From an uncultured Prevotella sp. (GTDB lineage: Bacteria > Bacteroidota > Bacteroidia > Bacteroidales > Bacteroidaceae), in assembly GCA_900541335.1 (NCBI GenBank), contig UQJC01000010.1:1-49161 (forward strand): a stretch of DNA of 49,161 nt, given 5' to 3'. Position numbers and translations under genes: made by a program. Below the pieces are notes generated by a model. That model saw only the letters and a program-made list of their open reading frames with translations, searched no databases and was not told the origin of the DNA. Positions 26,001 to 33,810 of the stretch are shown here, piece by piece (the first letter of the stretch is position 1; the number at the start of each line of letters is the position of its first letter).

Positions 26001-26180
26001 TGGTACGATATCGGGTCTTGTCAAAAAAACATAGGTGTGCTTGATCTTTATTATCCGTTTAGTCCCTTTTGTTTGACTTGCAATATAGACCGAAAAGTTA
26101 GGGGAAGGAAAGGAACATCCTGTGTGCAGCGGCGAAGGAATACAGATGCCTGAAGGGTGATAACAGGCATTAATTCATAG
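26001..26180. other. Gene-free spacer between the nrd and polyol operons
   Basis: The stretch from the nrdA start (25792) to the end of the fructokinase gene (26384) carries no gene I can support. It holds the candidate nrd promoter, the terminator at 26181, and an AT-rich part around 26025-26110. Open frames here lack family features and are probably chance. Confidence 0.5.
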
Positions 26181-26232
26181 AAGCCGGCTTCAGTTGAAGA
26201 GGTGACGCTGCACCTTTAACTGAAGCCGGCTT
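26181..26232 (-). terminator. Hairpin downstream of the polyol operon
   Basis: AAGCCGGCTTCAGTT (26181-26195) pairs with AACTGAAGCCGGCTT (26218-26232) perfectly; GGTG/CACC extends it inside with a small bulge. It lies about 150 bases past the fructokinase stop codon, so it is a likely operon terminator. Confidence 0.7.
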
Positions 26233-26383
26233 GAGCAAAATAATGGAGGAGAAAGCTGAGGAGTTTCACCTTGTCAGACACCGCAACGGGCATGGGCAAC
26301 AGCTTTCCTTACTTCGTGTGTTGTGGGGTTGCCAAGCATTGGGGGCATTGGAATATCGCCCCCTCATGGTGGTATGCTGAGCC

Positions 26384-27292
26384 TTAGTCATCAGCTTTGT
26401 CCAACCTTTCCAGATAATTTTCGGGGATGACGGGCATGGCACCGTTTTGAGTACAGACATAGGCTGAGACGTTTACTGCCAGCTTGTGGGCTTCGCTCAC
26501 GGGCATGCCCTTGAGGGTCGCTGCGATGAAGGAGGCCGTAAAGGAGTCGCCTGCTCCGACGGTGTCGGCCACTTTTACGCGGGGTGTTTCGACAAAGGAA
26601 AAATTGCCGGGGGTGAAAACGTAACTGCCGTTGACTCCACAGGTCAGGATGAGCATCTTCAGATTGTACTTGGCGAGTAGAATCCAGCACTTGTCTTGCA
26701 GGTCGATGCCCGGGTAGCCGAAGAGGCGGCTGAGTGTGACAAGTTCTTCGTCATTGATTTTTAATACGTTGCAACGCTCCAATGACTGGCAGATAGTCTC
26801 TTTCGTGTAAAATCCCTGGCGCAGATTGATGTCGAATATCTTGTATTGCCCTTCACCGTCGGGCATTGCATCAAGAAAGGCGTGGATGGTTTCGCGTGAA
26901 ACGATGTTGCGTTGGGCCAGCGAGCCGTAGGACACGGCGCAGGTCTGTTGCGCCAGTTTGTGCAAGGAGGGGGTAAAGGGAATGTTGTCCCAGGCCACGT
27001 TTTCCTTGATGGTATAATTGGGAATGCCTTCGTCATCGAGTACTACCTGGACGGTACCTGTGGGGTATGCCACTTTTTCAATCATGCCGTTGAGGCCTTT
27101 GCTTGCGAAGTCTTGTTCTATTTCGGCTCCCAGCCTGTCGTCACCGATGGCACTGACTACGCGGCTTTCCAGTCCAAACTGGGACACGTGGTATGCAAAG
27201 TTGGCTGGTGCGCCGCCTATTTTTTTACCTTCGGGCAGTACGTCCCATAACACTTCGCCTATACCGACTACATACTTGTTGTTGTGATTCAT
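26384..27292 (-). CDS. PfkB-family fructokinase
   Basis: ATP-dependent sugar kinase, most likely fructose to fructose 6-phosphate. The start at 27292 (MNHNNKYVVGIGEVLWDVLP) gives 302 residues; the open frame runs further upstream over the intergenic DNA and into the end of the transporter gene, so the long version is rejected. PfkB motifs are GGAPANFAYHVSQFGLES in the N-terminal part (with the GG signature), and VADTVGAGDSFTASFIA at the C-terminal end with the catalytic Asp and anion-hole glycines. It is the third gene after the polyol dehydrogenase and MFS transporter. That setting makes fructose, the product of mannitol oxidation, the best substrate guess; ribokinase-like alternatives are less likely. 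Confidence 0.9.
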   Translation of the reverse strand: MNHNNKYVVGIGEVLWDVLPEGKKIGGAPANFAYHVSQFGLESRVVSAIGDDRLGAEIEQDFASKGLNGMIEKVAYPTGTVQVVLDDEGIPNYTIKENVAWDNIPFTPSLHKLAQQTCAVSYGSLAQRNIVSRETIHAFLDAMPDGEGQYKIFDINLRQGFYTKETICQSLERCNVLKINDEELVTLSRLFGYPGIDLQDKCWILLAKYNLKMLILTCGVNGSYVFTPGNFSFVETPRVKVADTVGAGDSFTASFIAATLKGMPVSEAHKLAVNVSAYVCTQNGAMPVIPENYLERLDKADD

Positions 27293-27393
27293 ATCTGTTG
27301 ATTGTTTTGATTGACTGATGGGGGGTGGGCAGTTGCTTGTTCTCTCTGGTGCAGGGCCTGCAAAGAGGGAGGTGTACCTATGTTTATAAACTG

Positions 27394-28713
27394 TCAATTC
27401 TCACTTTTATTTTCCTGGACCTGGCATCCCCATAGTGCGTAGGCCAGCATGATGAGTTCGCAAACCATTGCCAGGCTCCATGTCCATTGCCAACTGCCCA
27501 AAGTGTCGGCCAACACGCCTTGCAGCAGGGGAATGACTGCACCGCCAAAAACTCCTGTCATAAAGATGCCTGAGGCCTTTGAGGTGTATTCGCCTAAGCC
27601 TTTTACAGCCAGGGTGAAGATGCATCCCCACATGACGGAGTGGCAAAGTCCGGCTGAAATCAGTATCCACAGGTTGTCAGTCAGCATGGCGGTCAGTATG
27701 AGCAGGGTTGCCACTGAGGTAGTACAGACAAGCAGGATGCGGGCCGAGATGCCGCCGAAGAAGCTGAACACCATTCGCCCAATCATCAGTCCACCCCAGT
27801 AGAGGGTTGCGAGCAGGGCGGGAATGCCTAAGTCCATGCCGCCTATCACAAGGTGTTCATGGCCGAAGAAGGCTAACTGTCGACCGCTTTCGACTTGTTC
27901 CATGGCATGGAGGTTGACATTGACTCCGATGGCCACTTCGGTACCGACATAGAAGAATATGGCGACGACGCCCAGTGCCAAGTGACGGAAGGACCAGATG
28001 CTGCGCTTCGGAGAGAGGCAGGCATGGGTGCGTGTCTCTTCAAGGTCAGGCAAGAACAGACGTGAGGTGATGAGGATGGTCAGTAGGATGGAGCTAGCCA
28101 GGATGAGGAAGGGTTGCAGTAACTGGTCTGCCGTGACGAGAGTAAGGGGAGTACCTGAAAAAATGATTCCCGTGACAAAGAATGGAGCGAGGGTCGTACC
28201 CAGAGAATTGATGGCGCAGACAATGTTGACTCGCTGTACGGGTTGTGTGTGGGGCAATTGATAGGCCGCTACGTAGGGGTTGATGACGACTTGCAGCAAG
28301 GCGGCCGAAGTACCCATGAGGAACGAGCCGAAGAGAAAAATGAAGTAACCGTAAGGGACACGGTCGATGCCCAAGCTACAACAGGCCTTGGGACACAGGG
28401 TAACGACCTGCGATGAGAGGGCGTACATCAGCAGACTGGCTGTCATCACGCCCAGTGCTCGCAGCAGGGTGGTTTTGTAACCATAGGCATTGATCCATCG
28501 GCTACCGAGCGAACTGTTGACCAAATAGCCCAAGAAGAAGAAGAAGGAGATGAGCGTGGTCAGTGTGTTCCTTAGTTCGTCAGCCTCAGAGAGGAAGGCT
28601 ATCTTTAGCGGTCCTTGAAACTGCCCGTTGACGGTGGTAAGAAAACCTACGATGAAGTAGATAAAGGTCAGGACGACAAATGGTCCCAGACTATAAGTTG
28701 GTTTGGTATTCAT
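27394..28713 (-). CDS. MFS sugar transporter, FucP/GluP type
   Basis: A 439-residue inner-membrane protein with about 12 membrane segments, beginning LGPFVVLTFIYFIVGFLTTV with the NGQFQGPLK stretch after helix 1, as in the FucP-type H+/sugar symporters of Bacteroidales. Further segments include LGYLVNSSLGSRWINAYGYK (loop 2-3), GVVAIFFYVGTEVAIGVNVN and ASGIFMTGVFGGAVIPLLQG. It lies between the dehydrogenase and fructokinase genes and is therefore probably the mannitol or fructose importer of the operon. The 158-base gap upstream contains a GA/CT inverted repeat with the CT-rich strand leading into the start codon. Substrate is inferred from neighbours only. Confidence 0.9.
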   Translation of the reverse strand: MNTKPTYSLGPFVVLTFIYFIVGFLTTVNGQFQGPLKIAFLSEADELRNTLTTLISFFFFLGYLVNSSLGSRWINAYGYKTTLLRALGVMTASLLMYALSSQVVTLCPKACCSLGIDRVPYGYFIFLFGSFLMGTSAALLQVVINPYVAAYQLPHTQPVQRVNIVCAINSLGTTLAPFFVTGIIFSGTPLTLVTADQLLQPFLILASSILLTILITSRLFLPDLEETRTHACLSPKRSIWSFRHLALGVVAIFFYVGTEVAIGVNVNLHAMEQVESGRQLAFFGHEHLVIGGMDLGIPALLATLYWGGLMIGRMVFSFFGGISARILLVCTTSVATLLILTAMLTDNLWILISAGLCHSVMWGCIFTLAVKGLGEYTSKASGIFMTGVFGGAVIPLLQGVLADTLGSWQWTWSLAMVCELIMLAYALWGCQVQENKSEN

Positions 28714-28749
28714 GGGGTAGATTGATGGTTGTATTGGGTATAGTTTGTA

Positions 28750-28848
28750 GAAGAGTTGAGAGCCGAGGCGTTTGTCTCGTTAAACGTGACGTTACGAGCC
28801 TATACTTATCATGGTTCGTTTCTTGGGCTAATCAACTCTCAACTCTTC
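28750..28848. repeat. GA/CT inverted repeat between dehydrogenase and transporter genes
   Basis: Perfect 13-bp arms GAAGAGTTGAGAG (28750-28762) and CTCTCAACTCTTC (28836-28848). Read on the coding (minus) strand, the CT-rich arm GCTCTCAACTCTTC lies just upstream of the transporter start. Same family as the elements at 15988 and 45895. Confidence 0.75.
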
Positions 28849-28871
28849 AGCAGACAGGGAAGCTGATGTCT

Positions 28872-30311
28872 TTAGAGAATGCTTTCGAGGACAGACATCG
28901 CACCGTGCTGGCTGATTTGTTCAGCCATTTGCAGGTAGGCTTGAACGAATGCGTCGGCTTGCTTCAAGTCCGTGCTTTGGAAAGCAGAGAGACCGAGGAA
29001 GTCGATGGGGGCGTTGCTGGCAATCAACTGTTCGTCTGCCGGAGTGAGCCAAGGTTCGGCGATGTCAAAGGACTGGCCCTTGTCGTCAGTCTTATACTTC
29101 AAGTAGTGCCGGTAGGAGGCTATTAGATAGGCTACTCTGACGGTGTCGGCATGGTCGCGAATCATCTTGATCAGATTGGGCATGATGTAAACCGGAAACT
29201 TGGAAATGCCATCCAGGCAGAGACGGGCAATCTGGTCACTTACGGCACGGTTGCCAAAACGTTCAATCAGTGTCTGCTTGTAAAGCTCAAGGTCGGTGTG
29301 GCCGGGTACCGGAACATATGGAGTAATGTCTTTGTCCATAAATGTGCGGACGAAACGGGCGATGCGGGCATCATGCATCGCATCGTCAACCTTGCGGTAT
29401 CCGCTAAGGAATGACGGATAAGAAAGCAGGGTATGGGAAGCATTCAGCAGGCTTAGCTTCATGTTTTCATAAGCTGTGACATCGTCGGTAAATTCTACGC
29501 CTACACGTTCCCAGGCCGGACGCCCTGCAATGAAGTTGTCCTCAATGACCCACTGTATGAAGTCTTCGCAATAAACAGGTGCTTGGTCGGTTGTCCCGTT
29601 TTGAGTGTTGAGACGGACGATGTCTTCGTTACGGGTGGCGGGCGTGATGCGGTCTACCATACTGTTGGGAAAAGTCACGTGTTCCTTTACCCAATCGGCC
29701 AATTCGGCATCTTGAGCTTGCATGAAGCTCGTGAAAGCTTTGCATGCTGTCTGTCCGTTGTGTTGCAGGTTGTCACATGACAGGATCGTGATAGGCCCGT
29801 TTCCTGTAGCCCTGCGGCGACGTAAGCCTTCGGCCACATAACCAAAGACTGTTTGCGGTGTGTGAGGGTTTTGCAGGTCGTGCTTTACGGTCGGATGGTC
29901 GGTCATAAATTCGCCTGTTGACTTGTCGAGATTGTAGCCTCCCTCTGTGATGGTGAGCGTGATGATACGGATGCGTTTGTCTGCAATGGCGGAAAGGATG
30001 GCTTCCGGATTTTCCATAGCCCAATCCAGGTCAATCAGCGAACCGATACGGTGAACCTCGTCTTTCCCGTTGCGACCGCATACGGTAAGTGTGTATTCGC
30101 CTGCCTGACTGCTTAGGGCTTGATACAACCGTTCGTCACCAGGCAGTAACATGGCTCCGTGTATGCCCCATTGTTGTTGGTCTTCGTCATGTAACAAGAG
30201 GTTGGTGAAGTATGCTTCATGGGCACGGTGAAAGTTGCCGACACCAAAGTGGAGAATTCCAGCTTCGATGGTGTCGCGATGGTACGAATAGTCAATGATG
30301 TTTCTTTTCAT
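28872..30311 (-). CDS. Mannitol 2-dehydrogenase-family polyol dehydrogenase
   Basis: NAD(P)-dependent long-chain polyol dehydrogenase; with a fructokinase and a transporter it most likely oxidises mannitol to fructose. It has 479 residues. Motifs: the cofactor-binding FGVGNFHRAHEAYF near residue 22, the family signature FPNSMVDRITPATRNEDI, and the catalytic KLSLLNASH with the Lys-x4-Asn-x2-His spacing of polyol dehydrogenases. The family also includes fructuronate and tagaturonate reductases (UxuB, UxaB), but no uronate genes are present here. It is the first gene of the operon, read divergently from a LacI-type regulator; a -7 box and a large palindrome lie upstream. Confidence 0.88.
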   Translation of the reverse strand: MKRNIIDYSYHRDTIEAGILHFGVGNFHRAHEAYFTNLLLHDEDQQQWGIHGAMLLPGDERLYQALSSQAGEYTLTVCGRNGKDEVHRIGSLIDLDWAMENPEAILSAIADKRIRIITLTITEGGYNLDKSTGEFMTDHPTVKHDLQNPHTPQTVFGYVAEGLRRRRATGNGPITILSCDNLQHNGQTACKAFTSFMQAQDAELADWVKEHVTFPNSMVDRITPATRNEDIVRLNTQNGTTDQAPVYCEDFIQWVIEDNFIAGRPAWERVGVEFTDDVTAYENMKLSLLNASHTLLSYPSFLSGYRKVDDAMHDARIARFVRTFMDKDITPYVPVPGHTDLELYKQTLIERFGNRAVSDQIARLCLDGISKFPVYIMPNLIKMIRDHADTVRVAYLIASYRHYLKYKTDDKGQSFDIAEPWLTPADEQLIASNAPIDFLGLSAFQSTDLKQADAFVQAYLQMAEQISQHGAMSVLESIL

Positions 30312-30353
30312 GGCTTTTGTTGTTAATGATTACTGATGTTGTTTGGGATGTTG

Positions 30354-30361
30354 CAAATGTA
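30354..30361 (-). promoter_or_regulatory. -7 box for the polyol operon
   Basis: TACATTTG on the minus strand lies 42 bases before the dehydrogenase start and about 50 bases downstream of the palindromic operator. Confidence 0.6.
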
Positions 30362-30403
30362 GGGGAAAGGATGAGGAAGCAGAATTTTTTTTCTTTCAGA
30401 ATG

Positions 30404-30458
30404 GCTGCAAACGATTGCGGGAACGTTTGCAAAATCTGCAAACGTTCCCGCAATAGCC
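30404..30458. promoter_or_regulatory. Palindromic operator for the LacI-type regulator
   Basis: ATTGCGGGAACGTTTGCA (30414-30431) and TGCAAACGTTCCCGCAAT (30437-30454) are perfect 18-bp arms around aaatc. An extra half-site TGCAAACG at 30406-30413 forms a second CGTTTGCA dyad, and GGCT/AGCC flank the whole. TGCAAACG/CGTTTGCA is the kind of half-site LacI-family repressors bind. The site lies between the divergent operon and regulator, fit to control both. Confidence 0.8.
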
Positions 30459-30671
30459 GGGTGATGAAGTGGGGAAATGGTTCTGCTGTGTGATTTTACC
30501 CTGCTGATGGTTGAAGGGACTCTCTGGGGTGGGGTAGAGTGATGTTGATTATCGAGGTGTTGGGGTGGGGAATTCAAAGACTTGTTGAATTCGGAATTGG
30601 CGTTTTTAGTAATACCCTTTATACGATACAGGGTAAATCTGCGTTTGATAATCTGTTAAAGATAGAAGACC

Positions 30672-31691
30672 ATGAGACACATTACAATCAAAGATATAGC
30701 TCAAGAGCTTTGTATTTCTGTTTCAACTGTATCGCGTGCCCTGGCCGGCGAAAAGAATATCCGAAGAGAAACCAGAGAGAAGGTTATCGAAATGGCTGAA
30801 AAGTTAGGGTATAAGCCTAACCCAGTAGCTACTAATTTGAAGTTTGGCCACAGCAATACGGTGGGAATTATTGTACCTGAAATGGTTACTCCCTTTGCTT
30901 CGACAGTAGTCAACGGAATTCAGGACGTACTTTATGCTCATGGTATCAAGGTCATTATGGCTAATTCTGAGGAGGATCCAGATAAGGAAAGGGAAAATCT
31001 GAAAATGATGGAACGTTTTATGGTAGACGGCATCATTATCAGCCAATGTAGCTATAAGCAAAACAAGGATGAATATCTGCGACTGCTCAAGGCGGAAATG
31101 CCTTTAGTCTTTTATGACCGGATTCCTCATGGGCTGGAAGTATCACAAGTACTGGTCGATGATTATATGAAGGCATTCTTCCTGGTAGAGGAACTCATAA
31201 GAAGCGGACGGAAAAAAATAGTTCATATACAAGGACCTGTCGATATATACAATGCCATAGAGCGCGCCAAGGGATATAGCGATGCTATGGAGAAGTTTCA
31301 TCTCTCAGCGTCAGCCCGGACAATCTGTGCCTCTGGGATGAGTTTTGAGGAAGGTAGTTGCATTGCAGACTGGCTGATAAGCCATGTGTCTGACTTCGAC
31401 GCAGTCTTTGCCTTTACTGACACGTTGGCAATCGGTCTGATGAACCGTCTGCGTGAGCATGGTGTGAAGGTTCCGGACGATGTGGCTATTGCCAGTTTCT
31501 CAGGAACTGCACTTTCAACAATTGTATTTCCACCTTTGACAACGGTTGAACCTCCGCTCTATCAGATGGGACGGAGTGCGGCAGAATTGATACTTGAAAA
31601 GATTAAGAATCTTACTTCTCCTAACCGTTCGATTGTATTGGATGCTGCGATAAAGCTCCGTGCTTCAGTTATACCTGATGATAATGAATAG
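30672..31691 (+). CDS. LacI-family transcriptional regulator of the polyol operon
   Basis: A 339-residue DNA-binding regulator. The N-terminal helix-turn-helix reads IAQELCISVSTVSRAL followed by the hinge helix region YKPNPVATNL. The rest is a periplasmic-binding-protein-like sensor domain, with VGIIVPEMVTPFASTVVNGI, the effector-cleft DRIPHG stretch and FAFTDTLAIGLMNRLREHG. Length and order are standard. It is divergent from the dehydrogenase-transporter-fructokinase operon, with 360 bases between them holding the 55-base operator. The likely effector is a sugar or polyol of this pathway. Autoregulation is possible since the palindrome lies 214 bases before its start. Confidence 0.93.
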   Translation: MRHITIKDIAQELCISVSTVSRALAGEKNIRRETREKVIEMAEKLGYKPNPVATNLKFGHSNTVGIIVPEMVTPFASTVVNGIQDVLYAHGIKVIMANSEEDPDKERENLKMMERFMVDGIIISQCSYKQNKDEYLRLLKAEMPLVFYDRIPHGLEVSQVLVDDYMKAFFLVEELIRSGRKKIVHIQGPVDIYNAIERAKGYSDAMEKFHLSASARTICASGMSFEEGSCIADWLISHVSDFDAVFAFTDTLAIGLMNRLREHGVKVPDDVAIASFSGTALSTIVFPPLTTVEPPLYQMGRSAAELILEKIKNLTSPNRSIVLDAAIKLRASVIPDDNE

Positions 31692-31756
31692 ACACACACA
31701 CTGGGCAGGAGCGGGGAGATTTATCATGTTGCTTTCTACACCTCGTTTATAAACCT

Positions 31757-31804
31757 CAATGCGGCGACTGTTTTCCTTCGTAGGGAAGTCAGTCGCCGCA
31801 TTGG
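31757..31804. terminator. Bidirectional terminator after the LacI-type gene
   Basis: CAATGCGGCGACTG (31757-31770) pairs perfectly with CAGTCGCCGCATTG-type sequence ending at 31803; inner TTCC/GGAA also pairs. It lies between a plus-strand and a minus-strand gene. Confidence 0.8.
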
Positions 31805-31833
31805 GGTAAATGGGGATAGGTCACGTACTGGGA

Positions 31834-32175
31834 TTATTCGCGAATCCAACTCCAGTTATCTTTGGAGAGCAGGCCGTAGTCATAGTTTTTGACCAGCTGG
31901 GTGACATAAATTGAGTCGCCTGGGCTGAGTGTGGCTTCAAGTTCTTCAAAAAGGTCTTGAGCACTTTTGGGCTTTTCCTTTCTTCGGGATACTTCCCAAT
32001 TCGTTCCCGTATGCGAAACGTCGAGTGTTTCGATGGGCGGTTCCACCTTAATATACCAGCAGTTGTTGAAGAGCTTGCGGCGGTCGTTGCCCATGGATTC
32101 CAGTTTTTTGTAGAAGGAGGTATACTTTCTCTTCTTGTTTCTGAGTTCGAATGTGACTAAAAATGAGTAGACCAT
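31834..32175 (-). CDS. Small protein, possible Cas2/VapD-like fold
   Basis: A 113-residue protein without signal peptide: MVYSFLVTFELRNKKRKYTS, a helix (FYKKLESMGNDRRKLFNNCW), a strand YIKVEPP, a charged loop, a helix (AQDLFEELEATLSPGDSIYV) and a strand TQLVKNYDYG. The order beta-alpha-beta-loop-alpha-beta, the start as a hydrophobic strand after Met, and the D-x-I-x-V-x-x-L near the end recall stand-alone Cas2/VapD/SinR-like ferredoxin-fold proteins. Active-site residues cannot be assigned; VTFEL replaces the usual Asp after strand 1, so nuclease activity is doubtful. No CRISPR array or cas gene is near. It stands alone between two terminators. The function is unknown. Confidence 0.7.
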   Translation of the reverse strand: MVYSFLVTFELRNKKRKYTSFYKKLESMGNDRRKLFNNCWYIKVEPPIETLDVSHTGTNWEVSRRKEKPKSAQDLFEELEATLSPGDSIYVTQLVKNYDYGLLSKDNWSWIRE

Positions 32176-32297
32176 AATGATAGTGTGTTAGTAGTTTTCA
32201 AGATAATAAGAAAAGTGTGAGTCGTGTAAAGAGCTGACGCGGCGTAGTGCGGGGAAGTTCTGCCATGCGTCACGACTACATCAATGTGTTAAGTTAG

Positions 32298-32339
32298 AAA
32301 AGATGTGCCGCCTTGGGATGTTGCAGGCGGCACATCTTT
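32298..32339 (-). terminator. Terminator of the glycogen operon
   Basis: AAAGATGTGCCGCCT (32298-32312) pairs perfectly with AGGCGGCACATCTTT (32325-32339). It lies about 50 bases past the stop codon of the GH57 gene. A T-run is present on the minus strand as part of the stem. Confidence 0.8.
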
Positions 32340-32387
32340 GAGATAGTTTTTGTTCGATTCCCGTGAGGGTAGGCGAAGGAAAGCGGT

Positions 32388-33779
32388 TTATTTCTTCTTC
32401 GCGCGGGTTACGGTCTTCTTGGGAGCGGCCTTCGTTGCGGTCGATTCCGCTTGGTCTTCCTTATTATTCGCTTTCGCTTCTTTCTCCAAGCGGGCGAGCA
32501 TGTTCTGAAGTTTGGAGATTTCCTTGTTCTTCAGTTCGAGTTCGTCACCTTGGTTCTTGATAGTCGTGAGCAGGGAGTTGAGTTCCTCGTTGTCAATGTC
32601 GAGCGGGTAGCGATCGTTGACGCGGGTGATGAAGTCGCCGAGGATGTTCATGTAGTTGGTAAATGCATCGTAGGGCGAATCGTAGATACCTCGGTAGCCG
32701 CCGTAACTGCTGGGCTTCGTGCTCATGAACCGGAGGTTGTTGGAAGCCTGGAGGTAGTCGAAGTCTTGCATCAAACGCTTGTCGCGGCAGATGCGTACGC
32801 GGTCGGCAATGGAGTAAATCTTTTCGAAGGCTTCGCGCTGCATGCCGTTACCCAACCAGGGAGAGAGGTCGCGCTCTTCGTCTACCCATGAAGTGGGATA
32901 GGAGACGGTGAGTTCGCCTGCAGGTTTTACCTTCGCGCAAATCTCTGACGGGGTGCTGAACGTAATGCCGCGCTCTTTGAATTTGGCGGGAAGTGCCTTC
33001 ATGAACTCCAGAATGTTGGATGAAAGCGGCTGGAAGATGCCCAGTGCGCAAAGCTCCATGAAGATATTGATGACCTGTTCCTCTTCGGGCAGATTGGCAA
33101 TCCAATTGGCATAGGTGTCGGCGAAGAGAGGATATTCGCTCCAAGAGGAATCGTTGAAACGATAGGAAATGTCTTCAGAAAGAGAGTAATCGCGGAGCAG
33201 GAGCTTGAGACGCGGGTCGCGGTTGCAACTATAAACGAAGTGCGGACTCTTCCATCCCAATACGTGTTTTGCTCCTTCTGCAAGCATACCCTTGAAGCCC
33301 ATAGAGGCTACGAGTTCGCCGATGTCATCAGAGTAGACCAGGCAGGAGTTGCGGAAAATCTTGGGCTCTTGGTTGAAGAGTGACTTGACTTTCTTGCAAA
33401 GACGTTCTACTTCATCGCGGAAAGTTGCTTCGTTCTTGAGTGAGGAGAAGCCGTGAGAGTAGGGTTCGGCAAGGAATTCAACGCAACCCGTATCGTTGAG
33501 TTTCTGAAGAAGCTCAATAACTTGGGGAGCGTGGTTCTCTAATTGCTCGATGGCACAACCTGAGAGCGAAATCGCACATTTAAATTCACTAGGATTGGCT
33601 TGCGCCATTTCGATGAGGGCTTCTAGTGCGGGGACATAGGAACGTTCAGCCGTTTCGGTGATGGAACGTGCGTTTTCGTAGTCATCGTAATAGTAGTGGT
33701 CCGTGCCTATGTCGAAGAAGCGGTATCTTTTGAGATGAATGTTTTGGTGTATCTCAAAATATAAACAAACTGTTTTCAT
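32388..33779 (-). CDS. GH57 alpha-amylase/glucanotransferase-like enzyme
   Basis: A 463-residue cytoplasmic enzyme of glycoside hydrolase family 57, acting on alpha-glucans. It begins MKTVCLYFEIHQNIHLKRYR with the family's first conserved motif (EIHQ); AEPYSHGFSSL is the second; FKGMLAEGAKHVLGW carries the putative nucleophile Glu; and DYSLSEDISYRF the acid/base Asp. Residues from about 410 form a coiled coil (LELKNKEISKLQNMLARLEK), and the end is a basic tail (TATKAAPKKTVTRAKKK). It is the third gene of an operon with a GT4 synthase-like and a debranching-enzyme gene. That order is known to me from other Bacteroidetes and points to glycogen metabolism. Exact reaction (hydrolysis or transfer) cannot be told. 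Confidence 0.88.
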   Translation of the reverse strand: MKTVCLYFEIHQNIHLKRYRFFDIGTDHYYYDDYENARSITETAERSYVPALEALIEMAQANPSEFKCAISLSGCAIEQLENHAPQVIELLQKLNDTGCVEFLAEPYSHGFSSLKNEATFRDEVERLCKKVKSLFNQEPKIFRNSCLVYSDDIGELVASMGFKGMLAEGAKHVLGWKSPHFVYSCNRDPRLKLLLRDYSLSEDISYRFNDSSWSEYPLFADTYANWIANLPEEEQVINIFMELCALGIFQPLSSNILEFMKALPAKFKERGITFSTPSEICAKVKPAGELTVSYPTSWVDEERDLSPWLGNGMQREAFEKIYSIADRVRICRDKRLMQDFDYLQASNNLRFMSTKPSSYGGYRGIYDSPYDAFTNYMNILGDFITRVNDRYPLDIDNEELNSLLTTIKNQGDELELKNKEISKLQNMLARLEKEAKANNKEDQAESTATKAAPKKTVTRAKKK

Positions 33780-33810
33780 GATGTTTGTGATTGTTTCGGT
33801 ATTCCGGATT

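Noticed and set aside
25875..26153. Plus-strand frame upstream of nrdA
   Set aside because: No start context or motif, and it covers the probable nrd promoter.
28872..30311. Fructuronate or tagaturonate reductase as the function
   Set aside because: No uronate isomerase, dehydratase or KDG kinase gene is near; the fructokinase neighbour fits mannitol oxidation.
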